Source: Zygnema cylindricum
Lineage: Eukaryota; Streptophyta; Zygnematophyceae; Zygnematales; Zygnemataceae
Length of the DNA: 64,000 nucleotides
Direction: 5' to 3'
NCBI GenBank assembly: GCA_037447655.1
Contig: JBBHKE010000986.1
Span: 265,353 to 329,352, forward strand
The notes beneath the pieces were generated by a model. That model ran no database searches, was not told where the DNA came from, and saw nothing but the letters and a program-made list of their open reading frames with translations. Every line of letters starts with the position of its first letter. The first letter of the stretch is position 1. Below, in pieces: positions 27,201-38,392 of the stretch. Both the position numbers and the translations under genes were made by a program.

Positions 27201-28530
27201 AGTAAAATAAACTCCGAACCATGTTTATAACACAAGTTTGTGTTTGGGCTAGCAACAATAGTGGTAACAATCACTTCATATTTTAAATGCTCACAAAAAT
27301 AGTAAAATAAAAGCCAAAAGGATGTTTCTAACACAAATTTGAGTTTGCACATACAAAGATATTAGTAGCAAAAACCGTTTATTGATCGTATTCACAAAAA
27401 GAGGTAAAATAAACTCCGAACCATGTTTGTAACACAATTTTGTGTGTACAATAACAAGAATAGTGGTAAAAAACACTTTCTATTGTTATCGCTCACAAAA
27501 AAAGTTAAAATAAACTCTTAACCATATTTATAACTCAAATTTGTGTTTGTGCTAACAAACGGTTTTTGTAACGAACAACGTTTATTGTTTGCGGACAAAA
27601 AAAGAGGTAAAGTAAACTTAGAACCATGTTTATAACACAAGTTTGTGTTTGGGCTAGCCACAATAGTGGTAACAATCACTTCATATTTTAAATGCTCACA
27701 AAAATAGTAAAAAAAAAGCCTAAAGGATATTTCTAACACAAATTTGAGTTTGCACATACAAAGATATTAGTAGCAAAAACCGTTTATTGTTCGTTGTCAC
27801 AAAAAGAGGTAAAATTAACTCTGAAACCATGTTTGTAACACAAGTTTGAGTTTACGCTAACAACAATAGTGGTAAGAAACACTTTATATTTTTAACCCTC
27901 ACAAAAATGTTTAAAAAAATCCCTAAACCATGTTTCTAACACAAATTTGAGTTTGCGCTAACAAAGATATTTGTAACAAACAATATTTATTCTTCGCAGT
28001 TACAAAAAGAGGTAAAATAAACTCCAAACCATGTTTGTAACACACGTTTGTGTATGCGCTAAATACAATAGTGGCAACAAACACTTTTCTATAGTTAACG
28101 CCTACAGAAATAGTTAGAAAAAAACCTTAACCATGTTTTTAACACAATTTTGAGTTTGGGCTACCAAAAATATTTGTAACAAACAACATTTATTGTTCGT
28201 GGTCACAAAATGAGGTAAAATAAACTCTGGACCATATTTGAAACACAATTTTGTGTTTGCGCACTCAACAATAGCGGTGACAAACACTTTCTATTGTTAA
28301 AGCTCAATAAATTAGTAAAACAAAACCCTAAACCATATTTCTAACACAAATTTGAGTTTGCGCTAACAAAGATATTTGTAACAAACAATGTTTATTGTTC
28401 GCGGTCACAAAAATATGTAAAATAAATTGCGAACCATGTTTGCAACACATGTTTGTGTTTGCGCTAATTACAATAGTGGTAACAAACACCTTATATTGTT
28501 AACGCTCACAAAAATAGTTGAAAAAAACCA
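18227..28530 (-). repeat. Satellite array block 2, reverse orientation
   Basis: Same A/B dimer read on the minus strand. Plus-strand landmarks are AACAACAATAGTGGTAACAA (A), AACAAAGATATTTGTAACAA (B), ATTGTTAACGCTCACAAAAA and AAAACCCTAAACCATG. Interspersed D-class monomers carry GCTAACAATAGTTTTTTGTA or close variants at about 21300, 24545, 25145 and 25560. Local variant pairs recur, for example around 27041-27350 and 27518-27757, and around 24394-24627 and 24998-25273. No insertion or gene is seen. Confidence 0.94.
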
Positions 28531-28535
28531 TAAAC
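28531..28535 (+). repeat. Target-site duplication TAAAC, left copy
   Basis: TAAAC sits immediately before TGTTG at 28536 and is repeated at 29855-29859 after the terminal CATCA. Removing the element and one copy restores an uninterrupted ACCATAAACCATG-type B half. Confidence 0.85.
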
Positions 28536-29252
28536 TGTTGTTTTTGGAAGATTCATTTTCGTACATGCGTGCGCTCGTGTGTTCGCATACTTAGTAACCG
28601 GATGTAATATGGTGGTTCAAATGGATTTGTGGATTGGGGGGTAATTGTACGGATGATTTTAAGGTGAAGTAAAAGTACAAATTAAGTGACGCGAAGAAGC
28701 GTACGAAAAATGCGGAATGCGAAATAAAAATGGACGGCAGATCGCTTCGAGATTTGATTTGAAATATTCGAAAGGTTTGAAAAAGTACGCCGGCCATACG
28801 AAACATAATGCGACAGAGCGCATTTATTAAATGTGACGCCGCCGGTACGGAGCGTCGTATTTGACAAGTGAGATTTACGGCGAAGTACGTGGTTTCATAC
28901 GAACAGGATTTAGATAGTACGGTTTAATTTCGGCAGTGGTTCGAGCTACACCTGGAGGGCGGACGACGTCCACCGATATTTCCAAGGGATCGTATTGTTT
29001 GATGACGTGTTATTAAGTGGACCGTACATATGCGATGTCGGTTCACTACGTGGACTTATCGACAAGTGACTAAGCAAGTTGTCACTTATGACGCGGATTT
29101 ATGGATGCGTCGGTGTAAATATTTGAAGAAACATTTTATTGTCGTATATGTAATAATAATTTAGAGTTGATTATGATGTTTATATTTTAAGTGATCAATT
29201 AGGGTTTTCGATAGTTTAATTTGTGTGTGTACGATGTCGTACTTGTAGACAA

Positions 29253-29297
29253 GTGTACGCTTACGATTGCTTGACTTTCAGGTGTACGCTTACGATT
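29253..29297 (+). repeat. Direct repeat inside solo LTR copy 1
   Basis: GTGTACGCTTACGATT occurs at 29253-29268 and again at 29282-29297, 29 bp apart. The same paired motif is kept in the second solo LTR on the minus strand (about 57720-57770). It lies upstream of the TATA-like box, so it may be an enhancer-type repeat of the LTR promoter. That role is inferred. Confidence 0.6.
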
Positions 29298-29404
29298 AGT
29301 GTTTCTTAGTAATTGGCTATTATGGTTAAATATGACTTAATGACAGTTACGTAATTTACGTTGGTTATTTTGACACTTTGTGATTCGTTGACAACTCACA
29401 AGCG

Positions 29405-29412
29405 TATATATA
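29405..29412 (+). promoter_or_regulatory. TATA-like box of solo LTR copy 1
   Basis: TATATATA followed by GG, in the 3' two thirds of the LTR. The second copy keeps a matching TATATATA run on the minus strand near 57604-57616. The position fits a U3 promoter. No transcript evidence is available from sequence. Confidence 0.4.
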
Positions 29413-29854
29413 GGAATTAACTTTGTTAAGAATTAATCATCAATGCTGGTTAGAGAAGTAGGGACCAAAAATGTAGTATTTTAGGGTTGTCGATTAGGTC
29501 ATGCACTTTGAATGATATAATGATTATTTCATTATACTTTGATTATACTTTTGTTTATGTGTGATGCATTTGTTTGTTATTATATATTTATGTTATTTTA
29601 TATATGTTTGATATGCACTGTTTATGCATTTGTCCTACGGTTTGTTTATGTCGATTATTCCATCAAACCTTAGATGTTGTCATAGGGTTTATTTATGTTG
29701 ATTATTCCATGAAACCCTAAATGTTGTTTGTTCCGTCTGTGTACGCATATGGAGGATGCATTTCAAATGATTGTTCATTGGCCTAGCTTTGATTAGCTTC
29801 TTGCATGATAGTTTGGGTTGGTTCTGCAGTCTATTTTACACCAAAGAACATCAT

Positions 29855-32800
29855 AAACCATGTTTCTAACACAAATTTGAATTTGCGCTAACAAAGATAT
29901 TTATAACAAACAACGTTTGTTGTGTGTAGTCACAAAAAAATATAAAATAAAATCCTAAACATGTTAAAAACACAAGTTTGTGTTTGCTCTAACAACAATA
30001 GTGGTAACAAACACTATATTGTTAACGCTCACAAAAATTGTTAAAATAAATCTTAAACCATGTCTCTAACACAAATTAGAGTTTGAGCTAACAGAGATAT
30101 TTGTAACAAACAACGTTTATTGTTCACCGTCACAAAAAGAGGTAAAATAAACTCTGAACCATGTTTGTAAAACAATTGTGTGTTCGCACTAACAACAATA
30201 GTGGTAACAAACATTGTATAATGTTAACGCTCACAAAAATAGGTAAAATAAACCATAAACCATATTTAAAACACAAATTTAAGATTGCGGTTACAAAGAT
30301 ATTTGTAACAAACAACGTTTATTGTTCTCGATCATAAAAAGAGGTAAAATAAATTCTAAACCATGTATATAACACAATTTTGTGTTTGCACTTACAACAA
30401 TAGTGGTAACAAACTCTTTCTATTATTAACGCTCACAAAAAGAGGTAAAATTAACTCTAAACCATGTTTATAACACAAATTCGAGTTTACGCTAAGAAAT
30501 ATATCTGTTACAAACACTTTCTATTGTAAACACTCACAAAAATATTTAAAATAAACCATAAACCATGTTTATAACCCAAGTTTGTGTTTGCGCTAACAAC
30601 AATAGTGGTAACAACCACTGTATATTGTTAACACTAAAAAACACAGTTAAAAAAAAGCCTAAACCATATTTCTAACACAAATTTGAGTTTGCGCCCACAA
30701 AGGTATTTGTTACAAACAACGTTTATTGTTTGCCGTCACAAAAAAAAAGTAAAATAAACTTCGAACCGTGAAAAAAACACAAGTTTGTGTTTGCGCTAAC
30801 AACAATAGTGGAAACAAACACTATATATTGTTAACGCTCAAAAAAATAGTTAAAAAAAACCCCAAACCATATTTCTAACACAAATTTGAGTTTGCGCTAA
30901 CAAAGATATTTGTAACAAACTATGTTTATTGTTCACGGTCACAAAAAGAGGTAAAATAAACTCTGAACCATGTTTGTAACACAATTGTGTGTTTGCGCAA
31001 ACAACAATAGTGGTAACAAACACTTTATATTGTTAACGCTCACAAAAATTGTTAAAATAAATCCTAAACCATGTTTCTAACAAAAAGTCGAATTTGAGCT
31101 AACAAAGATATTTGTAACAAACAATGTTTATTGTTCACAATCACAAAAAGAGATAAAATAACCTGAACCATGTTTGTAACACAATTGTGTGTTTCCGCAA
31201 AAAACAATAATGGTAACAAACACTTTATATTGTTAACGCTCACAAAAATTGTTAAAATAAATCCTAAACCATGTTTCTAACAAAAATTCGAATTTGAGCT
31301 AACAAAGATATTTGTAACAAATAACGTTTATGTTCACGGTCACAAAAAGAGGTAAAATAAACTCTGAACCATGTTTGTAACACAATTGTGTTTTTCCGCA
31401 AACAACAATAGTGGTAACAAACACTTTATATTGTTAATGCTCACAAAAATAGTTAAAAAAAAACCTTAAACCATGTTTCTAACACAAATTCGAATTTGAG
31501 CTAACAAAGATATTTGTAACAAACAATGTTTATTGTTCACGCTCACAAAAAGAGGTAAAATAAACTGTGAACCATGTTTGTAACACAATTGTGTGTTTGC
31601 GCAAACAACAATAGTGGTAACAAACACTGTATATTGTTAACGCTCACAATACTAGTTAAAATAAACCATAATCCACGTTTATAACACAAATTTAAGATTT
31701 CGCTTACAAAGATATTTGTAACAGACATCGTTTATTGTTTTCGATCACAAAAAGAGGTAAAATAAATTCTAAACTATGTATATAACACAAGTTTGTGTTT
31801 GTGCAAACAACAATAGTGGGAACAATCTCTTTCTATTGTTAACGCTCACAAAATAGATAAAATAAACTCTAAACCATGTTTATAACACAAATTCGAGTTT
31901 GCGCTAACAAATATATTTGTAACAAACACTTTATATTGTAAACACTCACAAAAACAATAAAAATAAACCCTAAACCATGTTTCTAAAACAAATTTTAGTT
32001 TGCGCTCACAAAGGTATTTGTAACAAACAAAATTTATTGTTTGCGGTCATAAAAAGAGGTAAAATAAACTCCGATCCATTTTTGTAACACAAGTTTGAGT
32101 TTACGCTAACAACAATAGTGGAAACAAACACTATTGTTTGTTAACGCTAAAAAAACTAGTTAAAAAAAACCCTAAACCATATTTCTAACACAAATTTGAG
32201 TTTGCGCTTACAAAGATATTTGTAACAAACAACGCTTATTGTTTGCGGTCACAAAAAGAGGTAAAATAAACTCCGATCCATGTTTGTCACACAAGTTTGT
32301 GTTTGCGCTAACAACAATAGTGGAAACAAACACTATATATTGTTAACGCTCAAAAAAGTAGTTCAAAAAAACCCTAAACCATATTTCTAACACAAATTTG
32401 AGTTTGTGCTAACAAAGATATTTGTAACAAACAACGTTTATTGTTCGCCGTCACAAAAAGAGGTAAAATAAACTCTGATCCATGTTTATAACACAAGTTT
32501 GTGTTTGCGCTAAAAACAATAGTGGTAACAAACACTTTATATTGTTAACGCTCACAAAAATAGTTAAAAAAAACCCTAAAACATGTTTCTAACACAAATT
32601 TGGTTTTGCACTAACAAAGTTATTTGTAACAAACAAAGACTATTGTTCGTGGTCACAAAAAGAGGTAAAATAAACTCTGAACCATGTTTATAACACAAGT
32701 TTATGTTTGCGCAAACAACAATAGTGGTAACAAACATTTTATATTGTTAACGCTCACAAAAATAGTTAAAAAAATCCCTAAACCGTGTTTCTAACACAAA

Positions 32801-33716
32801 TTTAAGTTTGCGCTAACAAAGATATTTTTGACAAACACCGTTTATTGTTCGTAGTCTTAAAAAGAGGTAAAATAAACTCCGGACCATGTTTATAACATAA
32901 GTTAGTGTTTGCGCAAACAACATTAGTGGTAACAAACACTTTATATTGTTAACGCTCACAAAAATAGTTAAAAAAAATCCTAGACCATGTTTCTAATACA
33001 AATTTGAGTTTGCGCTAACAAAAAAGGGTAAAATAAACTATGATCCATGTTTAAACCACAAGTTTTTGTTTGCGCTAAAAACAATAGTGGTAACAAACAC
33101 TTTATATTGTTAACGCTCACAAAAATAGTTCAAAAATTCCTAAACCATGTTTCTAACACAAAATTAAGTTTGCGCTAACAAAGTTATTTGTAACATACAA
33201 AGTTTATTGTTCGCGGTCACAAAAAGGGGTGAAATAAACTCCGAACCATGTTTATAACACAAAAGTGTGTTTGCGCTAACAACATTAGTGGAAAAAAACA
33301 CTTTATACTGTTTACTCTCACAAAAATAGTTACAAAAAATCAAAAACCATGTTTCTAACACAAATTTGAGTTTGCGCTAACAAAGATATTTGTAACAAAA
33401 AAGGTTTATTGTTCGCGGTCACAAAAAGAGGTAAAATAAACCTCAAACCATGTTTATAACACAAGTTTGTGTTTGCGCTAAAAACAATAGTGGTAACAAA
33501 CACTTTATATTGTTAACGCTCACAAAAATAGTTAAAAAAAACCTTAAACCATGTTCCTTACACAAATTCGAATTTGAGCTAACAAAGATATATGTAACAA
33601 ACATCGTTTATTGTTCTCGATCACAAAAAGAGGTAAAATTAATTCTAAACCATGTATATAACACAAGTTTGTGTTTGTGCTAACAACAATAGTGGTAACA
33701 ATCTCTTTCTATTGTT
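29855..33716 (-). repeat. Satellite array block 3, reverse orientation
   Basis: Continuation of the reverse A/B array after the solo LTR. Several A halves carry ACACAATTGTGT instead of the usual dyad. The block ends at the palindrome ATTGTTAACAAT, where orientation flips. No gene is seen. Confidence 0.94.
30960..31600 (-). repeat. Locally homogenised dimers with a perfect ACACAATTGTGT palindrome
   Basis: Four successive periods keep the same A-half variant TGTTTGTAACACAATTGTG at 30971, 31171, 31372 and 31575 (spacing 200, 201 and 203 bp). They also share a B-half variant, TCGAATTTGAGCTAAC. A single diverged relative lies near 30160. This indicates recent local amplification of one dimer. Confidence 0.75.
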
Positions 33717-33795
33717 AACAATATAAAGCGTTTAGTACCACTATTGTTGTTAGCGCAAACTCAAACTTGTGTGATAAACATGGTTTGGAGTTTAT
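33640..33795. repeat. Inverted junction of the satellite (tail-to-tail palindrome)
   Basis: Reverse satellite on the left and forward satellite on the right meet at ATTGTTAACAAT (33711-33722), a perfect 12-bp palindrome centred between 33716 and 33717. Outward from the centre the two arms read the same features in the same register: AACAATA, AAAG, TACCACTATTGTTGTTAGC, ACTTGTGT, ACATGGTTT and CTC. An imperfect inverted repeat of dimer length or longer is therefore formed with no spacer. Both arms are otherwise ordinary satellite. Confidence 0.9.
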
Positions 33796-34907
33796 TTTAT
33801 CTCTTTTTGTGACCTTGAAGAATAAACATTGTTTGTTACAAATATCTTTGTTAGCGCAAACTCATATTTGTGTTAGAAACATGATTTAGGGTTTTTTTTA
33901 GATATTTTTGTGAGCATTAACAACATAAAGAGTTTCTTATTACTATCGTTGTTAGCGCAAACACAAAATTGTGATAAAAACATGGTTCGGAGTTTATTCT
34001 ACCTCTTATTGTGATCGTGAACAATAAACGTTGTTTATTACAAATATTTTTGTTAGCCCAAACTCAAATTTGTGTTAAAAACATAGTTAAGGATTTTTTT
34101 AAACTCTCTTTTTGTGTGTAAGCAATCAAATTTGTGTTGAAAACAAAGTTCAAGGGTTTTTTTATTGTTTTTGTGAGCATAATAATAAACGTTTTTTGTT
34201 AATAAATTTTATTTACAGCGCAAACACAAATTTGAGTTATAAACATCATTTATAGTACATTTTATCTATTTTTGTGAGCGTTAACAATAGAAAGTGTTTG
34301 TTTTCACTATTTTAGTAAGGGCAAACACAAACTTGTGTTATATACATGGTTTGTAATTTATGTTACCTCTTTTTGTTAACGAGATCAATATACGTTGTTT
34401 GTTACAAATATCTTTATGAGCGCAAATTCAAACTTGTGTTAAAAACATTGTTTATGGTTTTTTTTAACTATTTTTGTGAGCGTTAACAATATATATTGTT
34501 TGTTACCACTATTGTTGTTAGCGCAAACTCAAACTTGTGTTATAAACATGGTTCGGAGTTTATTTTACCTCTTTTTGTGACCACTATCAATAAGTGTTGT
34601 TTGTTACAAATATCCTTGTTAGCGCAAACTCAAGTTATTGTTAGAAACATGGTTTAGGGTTTTTTCTAACTCTTTTTGTAAGCGTTAATAATATAAAGTG
34701 TTGTTACCACAATTGTTATTAGCGCAAATACAAACTTGTGTTATAAACATGGTTCGGAGTTAATTTTACCTCTTTTTTTGACCGCGAACAATAAACGTTG
34801 TTCATTACAAAAAACTATTGTTAGCGCAAACACAAATTTGAGTTAAAAACATGTTTTAGAGTTTATTTTAACTAGTTTTGTGATCGTTTACAATAGAAAG
34901 TGTTTGT
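33717..34907 (+). repeat. Satellite array block 4, forward
   Basis: Forward A/B dimers after the inversion, including one C-D pair (about 34099-34300) and a second D-like monomer near 34800-34880. It ends at GTGTTTGTT, where copia element 1 begins. No gene is seen. Confidence 0.93.
34099..34300 (+). repeat. C-D satellite monomer pair
   Basis: Variant pair following a B half. C is marked by AAACTCTCTTTTTGTGTG, GTGTTGAAAACAAAGTT and GAGCATAATAATAAACG. D is marked by CACAAATTTGAGTTATAAAC and AACAATAGAAAGTG. Better-kept versions occur at 38985-39207, 39785-40005, 40375-40610, 61460-61680 and 63270-63490. Confidence 0.7.
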
Positions 34908-35869
34908 TGTTGTTCTAGGACAACTAGTGCAGGTGGTGCTGCAGCAGTAGTAGAAGAAGTAGACATAATTAAGAAGAACCTTGACAAGAAATCATCTCAA
35001 ACACTAATCTTTAACACACAATAAAACCTGACTCACAAGTTCAATTCACCTAGAACTTGGCATACAAGGTAACCAACATACACACTATCAACTTTCAAAT
35101 TTATTGCTAAATTGACTTAGTAAACCATAAGATATAGGACATGGAAGTTTCCCAAAAACTCCCTTAAGTATCCCATTATCCCAAAACTGAATATAATAAT
35201 AATTCGAAGTCCTAAAATTTATGCACTGAGTGAGTATCTACTGCTCACTGACCAATGTGGTTTCCGCACCTAGAATAGTAGTATTGTTATGTAGAACGAC
35301 AAGGTACCTGAAGTACTTCCAAAAACCAATTTGCAACTAGCCTGATCTAAAAAGTGGAACACTATTTTAAAATGCGATACACAACAAAAACTTGTTTTAT
35401 AAAGTATTTCCAATTTTGTCGCCATACAGATAATGTTGCTATTTCTCAGCAACACGTAAATAAGTCCAACCGAGTGTGGTTATCTTTGTACGAATATGTG
35501 GAGTGCTTACTAGGAAACTCGTCAACCGTGGTCCCCACTTGAATCATGACCGTCCGTTTGATTGAAATATGCGTCTAGAATTTGTCCGGTACAATTGATT
35601 TCCTAGATGTTCGGTTTGCTTTTCGTCCGTCTGATTTGCAGATATCACTCATCGGATGTGCGACATGTGTCCACAGTCATTCCACAATACTAGAGCTACT
35701 GTCAAACGCTAACGCGTGTTTATGTGAGCGTACCATAGAGTATCGAGTTACTTTTTGAATGTCACACTATTTTTGGTAGGAATTACAACAAAGTTATCAA
35801 AAATATGTCAAGTCATAAAACCTCCCCTCACAGCTCTATGTACTGAGGATAAAGCTTTGAAAACCAACA
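34908..35869 (-). repeat. 3' LTR of copia element 1
   Basis: On the minus strand it starts TGTTGGTTTTCAAAGC directly after the polypurine tract and ends with GAACAACA. The outer edge is uncertain by about 3 bp because the satellite flank also reads TTGTTGTT. Length is about 960 bp. The small open frames inside (for example 35270-35455) resemble nothing I recognise and are treated as LTR noise. Confidence 0.8.
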
Positions 35870-35882
35870 CTCCCCTAAAGCT
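35870..35882 (-). other. Polypurine tract of copia element 1
   Basis: On the minus strand GCTTTAGGGGAG lies immediately upstream of the LTR start TGTTGG. This is the standard position of the plus-strand primer in LTR retrotransposons and fixes the LTR boundary. Confidence 0.75.
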
Positions 35883-35930
35883 TTAGACTGAGTTATTCAC
35901 TCAATCCAATAGCATTTTTGCAAATTGTAA

Positions 35931-36540
35931 TTAAGGTACAAGTAAAGCTTTAGTTAACATATCTGCAACTATATTTTCATTCGGCAAATAACACAATTTA
36001 TGACTCTAACAAGCACCTTTTCTTAGACAAAATGCAGTCTGACATCCATGTGCTTACTTTTAAAGTAATGGCTAGGATTGAAGGCAACAACAATGGTTGC
36101 TTGGTTGGGACACCAGATATCCTGAAGACCAATTTTCATGTACCCGAATTCCTGTAAAATTGCCTTTACCCATAGGAGTTCCTTTAGAGTAAAACTTGCT
36201 GCCATATACTCTCAATCCATTGTTAAATGAGCTGTAACCTTCTGAAGTTTGCTGCTCCAACAGCACGTTCCGTTTCCAATCTGCAAGACAAATCCGGTAG
36301 TTGATTTTCTGCTCGGCATGTTACCATAGCTAGCATCACTCCAAGTTTGAAGCTTTACTTCTCCTCCTCCAAGAACAAGTTTGACGTTCCGAGTTCCTGC
36401 AAGATATCTCAGAACTCTTTTTGCAGCTTCCCAGTTTGCCTTTTTTGGATTCGGCAGACTTCTACTTAATGCAACAACAGCTGCTGCAATATCAGGCCTC
36501 GTACAATTCGTAAAATAGATGAGGCTACCAACTACCTATT
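35931..36540 (-). pseudogene. Copia element 1 RNase H remnant
   Basis: Minus-strand remnant of the RNase H domain that degrades the RNA strand during reverse transcription. From N to C I read, across several frames: NCTRPDIAAA (about 36510-36480), a WSDASYGN-type stretch with the first catalytic aspartate, CCWSSK, and an altered QSTMEAEY region read as HLTMD-stop-EY. An open 60-codon piece follows (36205-36023: ELLWVKAILQEFGYM). A C-terminal ADMLTKALLVP ends at a stop at 35933-35931, about 50 bp before the polypurine tract. Frameshifts and stops make it non-functional. Identity is clear from motif order and from the neighbouring RT and LTR. Confidence 0.8.
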
Positions 36541-36678
36541 TGTATGGTTTTGAGGCCATAAACTCCTCCTCTCCCAACTCTAGACTATCATTCTCAAATT
36601 GTTCCAGCATAGAACCTATAGCCTCCTTTTGGGTTAGCAGTATCTGTTTCTTATTTCTATCTCTTTCTACTTGTATCC

Positions 36679-37311
36679 CTAAGATATATTTAGCTTGACC
36701 GAGGTCTTCATCTCAAATCTGGATTTTAAAGCTTCTTTAATCCGGTTTATTTCATTCATAGATTTGCTGATAAGCAACAGATCATCTACATACACCGCAA
36801 TATAGAGTACACCATCCTCACCATATAGAACATACACCAAGTGATCTAAGCTGATTCTCTTAAAACCTAGTCTAGTTATGAACTCATCTAATTTTAGGTT
36901 CCATTGTCTAGGTGGCTGTTTCAGCCCATACAAAGATTTCACCACCTTACGAACTAGTTTTTCCTTTCTTTTCTTTACATACATTTCTGGTTGTTGCATA
37001 TAGATGGTTTTTTCAAGCTCTCCATAAAGAAAAGATGTTTTAACATCCATTTGATGCACTTCCATGTTTTTAATTGCAGCGAGACTTAATAGAACTCCTA
37101 CAATTGGAAACCTTTCCACCGGCGAGAAAGTCTCCTCAAAGTCAATTCCTTCTTTTTGATTGTAGCCTTTAGCGACAAGTCCCGCTTTGTATCTTTCAAT
37201 GGTGCCATCCGGGTTAAGTTTCACCTTGAATACCGATTTGTTGTCGATGGCTTTTTTGTTTGGAGGAAGATTTACCAACTCCCATGTTTGAGCCTCTATT
37301 ATGGACTTCAT
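36679..37311 (-). pseudogene. Copia element 1 reverse transcriptase, largest intact frame
   Basis: A 210-codon uninterrupted frame covering most of the Ty1/copia reverse transcriptase domain. Motifs in order: AQTWELVNLP, VFKVKLNPDGTIERYKAGLV, AKGYNQKEGIDFEETFSPV, QMDVKTSFLYGEL (first catalytic aspartate), KSLYGLKQPPRQWN, and AVYVDDLLLIS with the catalytic YVDD pair near residue 175. The usual KARLVAKG has become KAGLVAKG, and APRQW is PPRQW. The frame is the best preserved in the window. It is still only an internal piece of the polyprotein, with no own start, because upstream integrase and downstream RNase H are in other frames. It cannot yield an active enzyme alone. Confidence 0.9.
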
Positions 37312-37563
37312 CTCGTCATTCGCTGCCTCAATCTAGTGGGTTCTTTTGGGTGATGAGAAGACTTCCTGGATGGTTTGAGGTTCTCCCGGGTTTGCAAGGT
37401 TGCCAAAGTGGGAATGTGATTGAAGACGGGTGCTAGATCTCATTCCCCCCAGAAATTATGAGGCGAAGTTCGAAGGAGGTCTCGCATTTTTTATCAGTCT
37501 AGTAACTTGAGTGGTATGTTCTTGGAGTGGTTTGATATGCTCCACCATAGTTTGAAGAGGAGC

Positions 37564-38392
37564 TTACCGAGAAGAAGAAATTGGTTTTGCAATAGGTAGC
37601 TCAGTAGGAGGAAAATAAAACGTTCGGTTTGTGTCAAAAATGACATTTTCGTCTGATTTTTTACCTACCTGTTTTTTTGTCATTATAAATAAATCTGCGG
37701 ACTCTTCTTCATCTTTGAGAATGATATTCCTAGACACCAAAATCTTCTTTTTATCAAAGAAATATACTATATAGCATTTTGAGTTATCATCATACCCCAT
37801 CAGTATACCTAGTAAACCTTTTGGTTCCATTTTCCAAGTATTTGGGGATGTGTCTGAAATAAAGCATTTACTTCCAAATACTATGAAATGACCGATTACA
37901 GGTTTTCAACCTGTCCATATTTCAAAAGGTGTAGTGCTAACTGACCTAGATCCATTCCTATTCTTAATATAAACTGCACAATTGAGGGCCTCTGCCCAGA
38001 ATTTCATATCAACATTCTTATCTACTAACATAGATCTAGCACACTTTGTAATTGTTTTGTTTAGTCTCTCTGAAACACCATTTTGTTGAGTGTTGAGGTG
38101 TGTAGGGAACTGTTAGATGCCGACTAATACCCTCTTCCAGAAGAAACTTTTCAAACTGCTTCGAGATATACTCTCCTCCATTGTCTGATCTGAGCTCCAA
38201 AATCAGAGCACCATGTAGTTTTTCTACCCAAGCTTTGTAGTGTTTGAAATGTCCGAACACTTCACTCTTTTCTTTCATGAAATATGTCTTTGTGAACCTG
38301 GAGAAGTCATATGTAAAGGTGACCATAAACCGAACACCCCCCGCAGAGGGCACCTGAGCCGGTCCCAAAACATCAGAATGGATGAGCTGCAA
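37564..38392 (-). pseudogene. Copia element 1 integrase, broken
   Basis: The N-terminal piece (38392-38036) carries the first two catalytic acids in LIHSDVLGP and LRSDNGGEY. The frame is then lost at about 38090-38100 by a 7-bp near-duplication (CACTCAA next to CCTCAA), just before the GVSERLN segment that holds the catalytic glutamate. That segment is readable in another frame. The C-terminal domain (37830-37564) reads GYDDNSKCYIVYFF and runs into a charged linker before RT. An in-frame TGA also lies between the two pieces. The enzyme would insert cDNA into the genome; this copy cannot be made whole. Confidence 0.85.

Larger units (their letters stand above)
28536..29854 (+). mobile_element. 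Solo LTR (family S), copy 1
   Basis: A 1319-bp block unrelated to the satellite. It begins TGTTGTTTTTGGAAG and ends CCAAAGAACATCA, so it has TG...CA ends with a short TGTTG / (CA)TCA inverted match. It is flanked by a perfect 5-bp direct repeat TAAAC (28531-28535 and 29855-29859) that would rejoin a normal B half of the reverse satellite. A second copy lies at 57168-58554 on the minus strand. There is no internal domain, second LTR or plausible protein. This fits a solo LTR left by LTR-LTR recombination. Inside are a TATATATA box at 29405 and a 16-bp direct repeat. The superfamily cannot be assigned without internal sequence. Confidence 0.85.

Noticed and set aside
28536-29854. DNA transposon or MITE interpretation of the family S element
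   Set aside because: TG...CA ends, a very short terminal inverted match and 5-bp duplications fit an LTR better than long terminal inverted repeats or 8-bp duplications. It remains to be confirmed by a full element.
34903-34912. A target duplication for copia element 1
   Set aside because: The 5' end of the element is missing, so there is no second copy to compare, and the left edge is ambiguous in TTGTTGTT.
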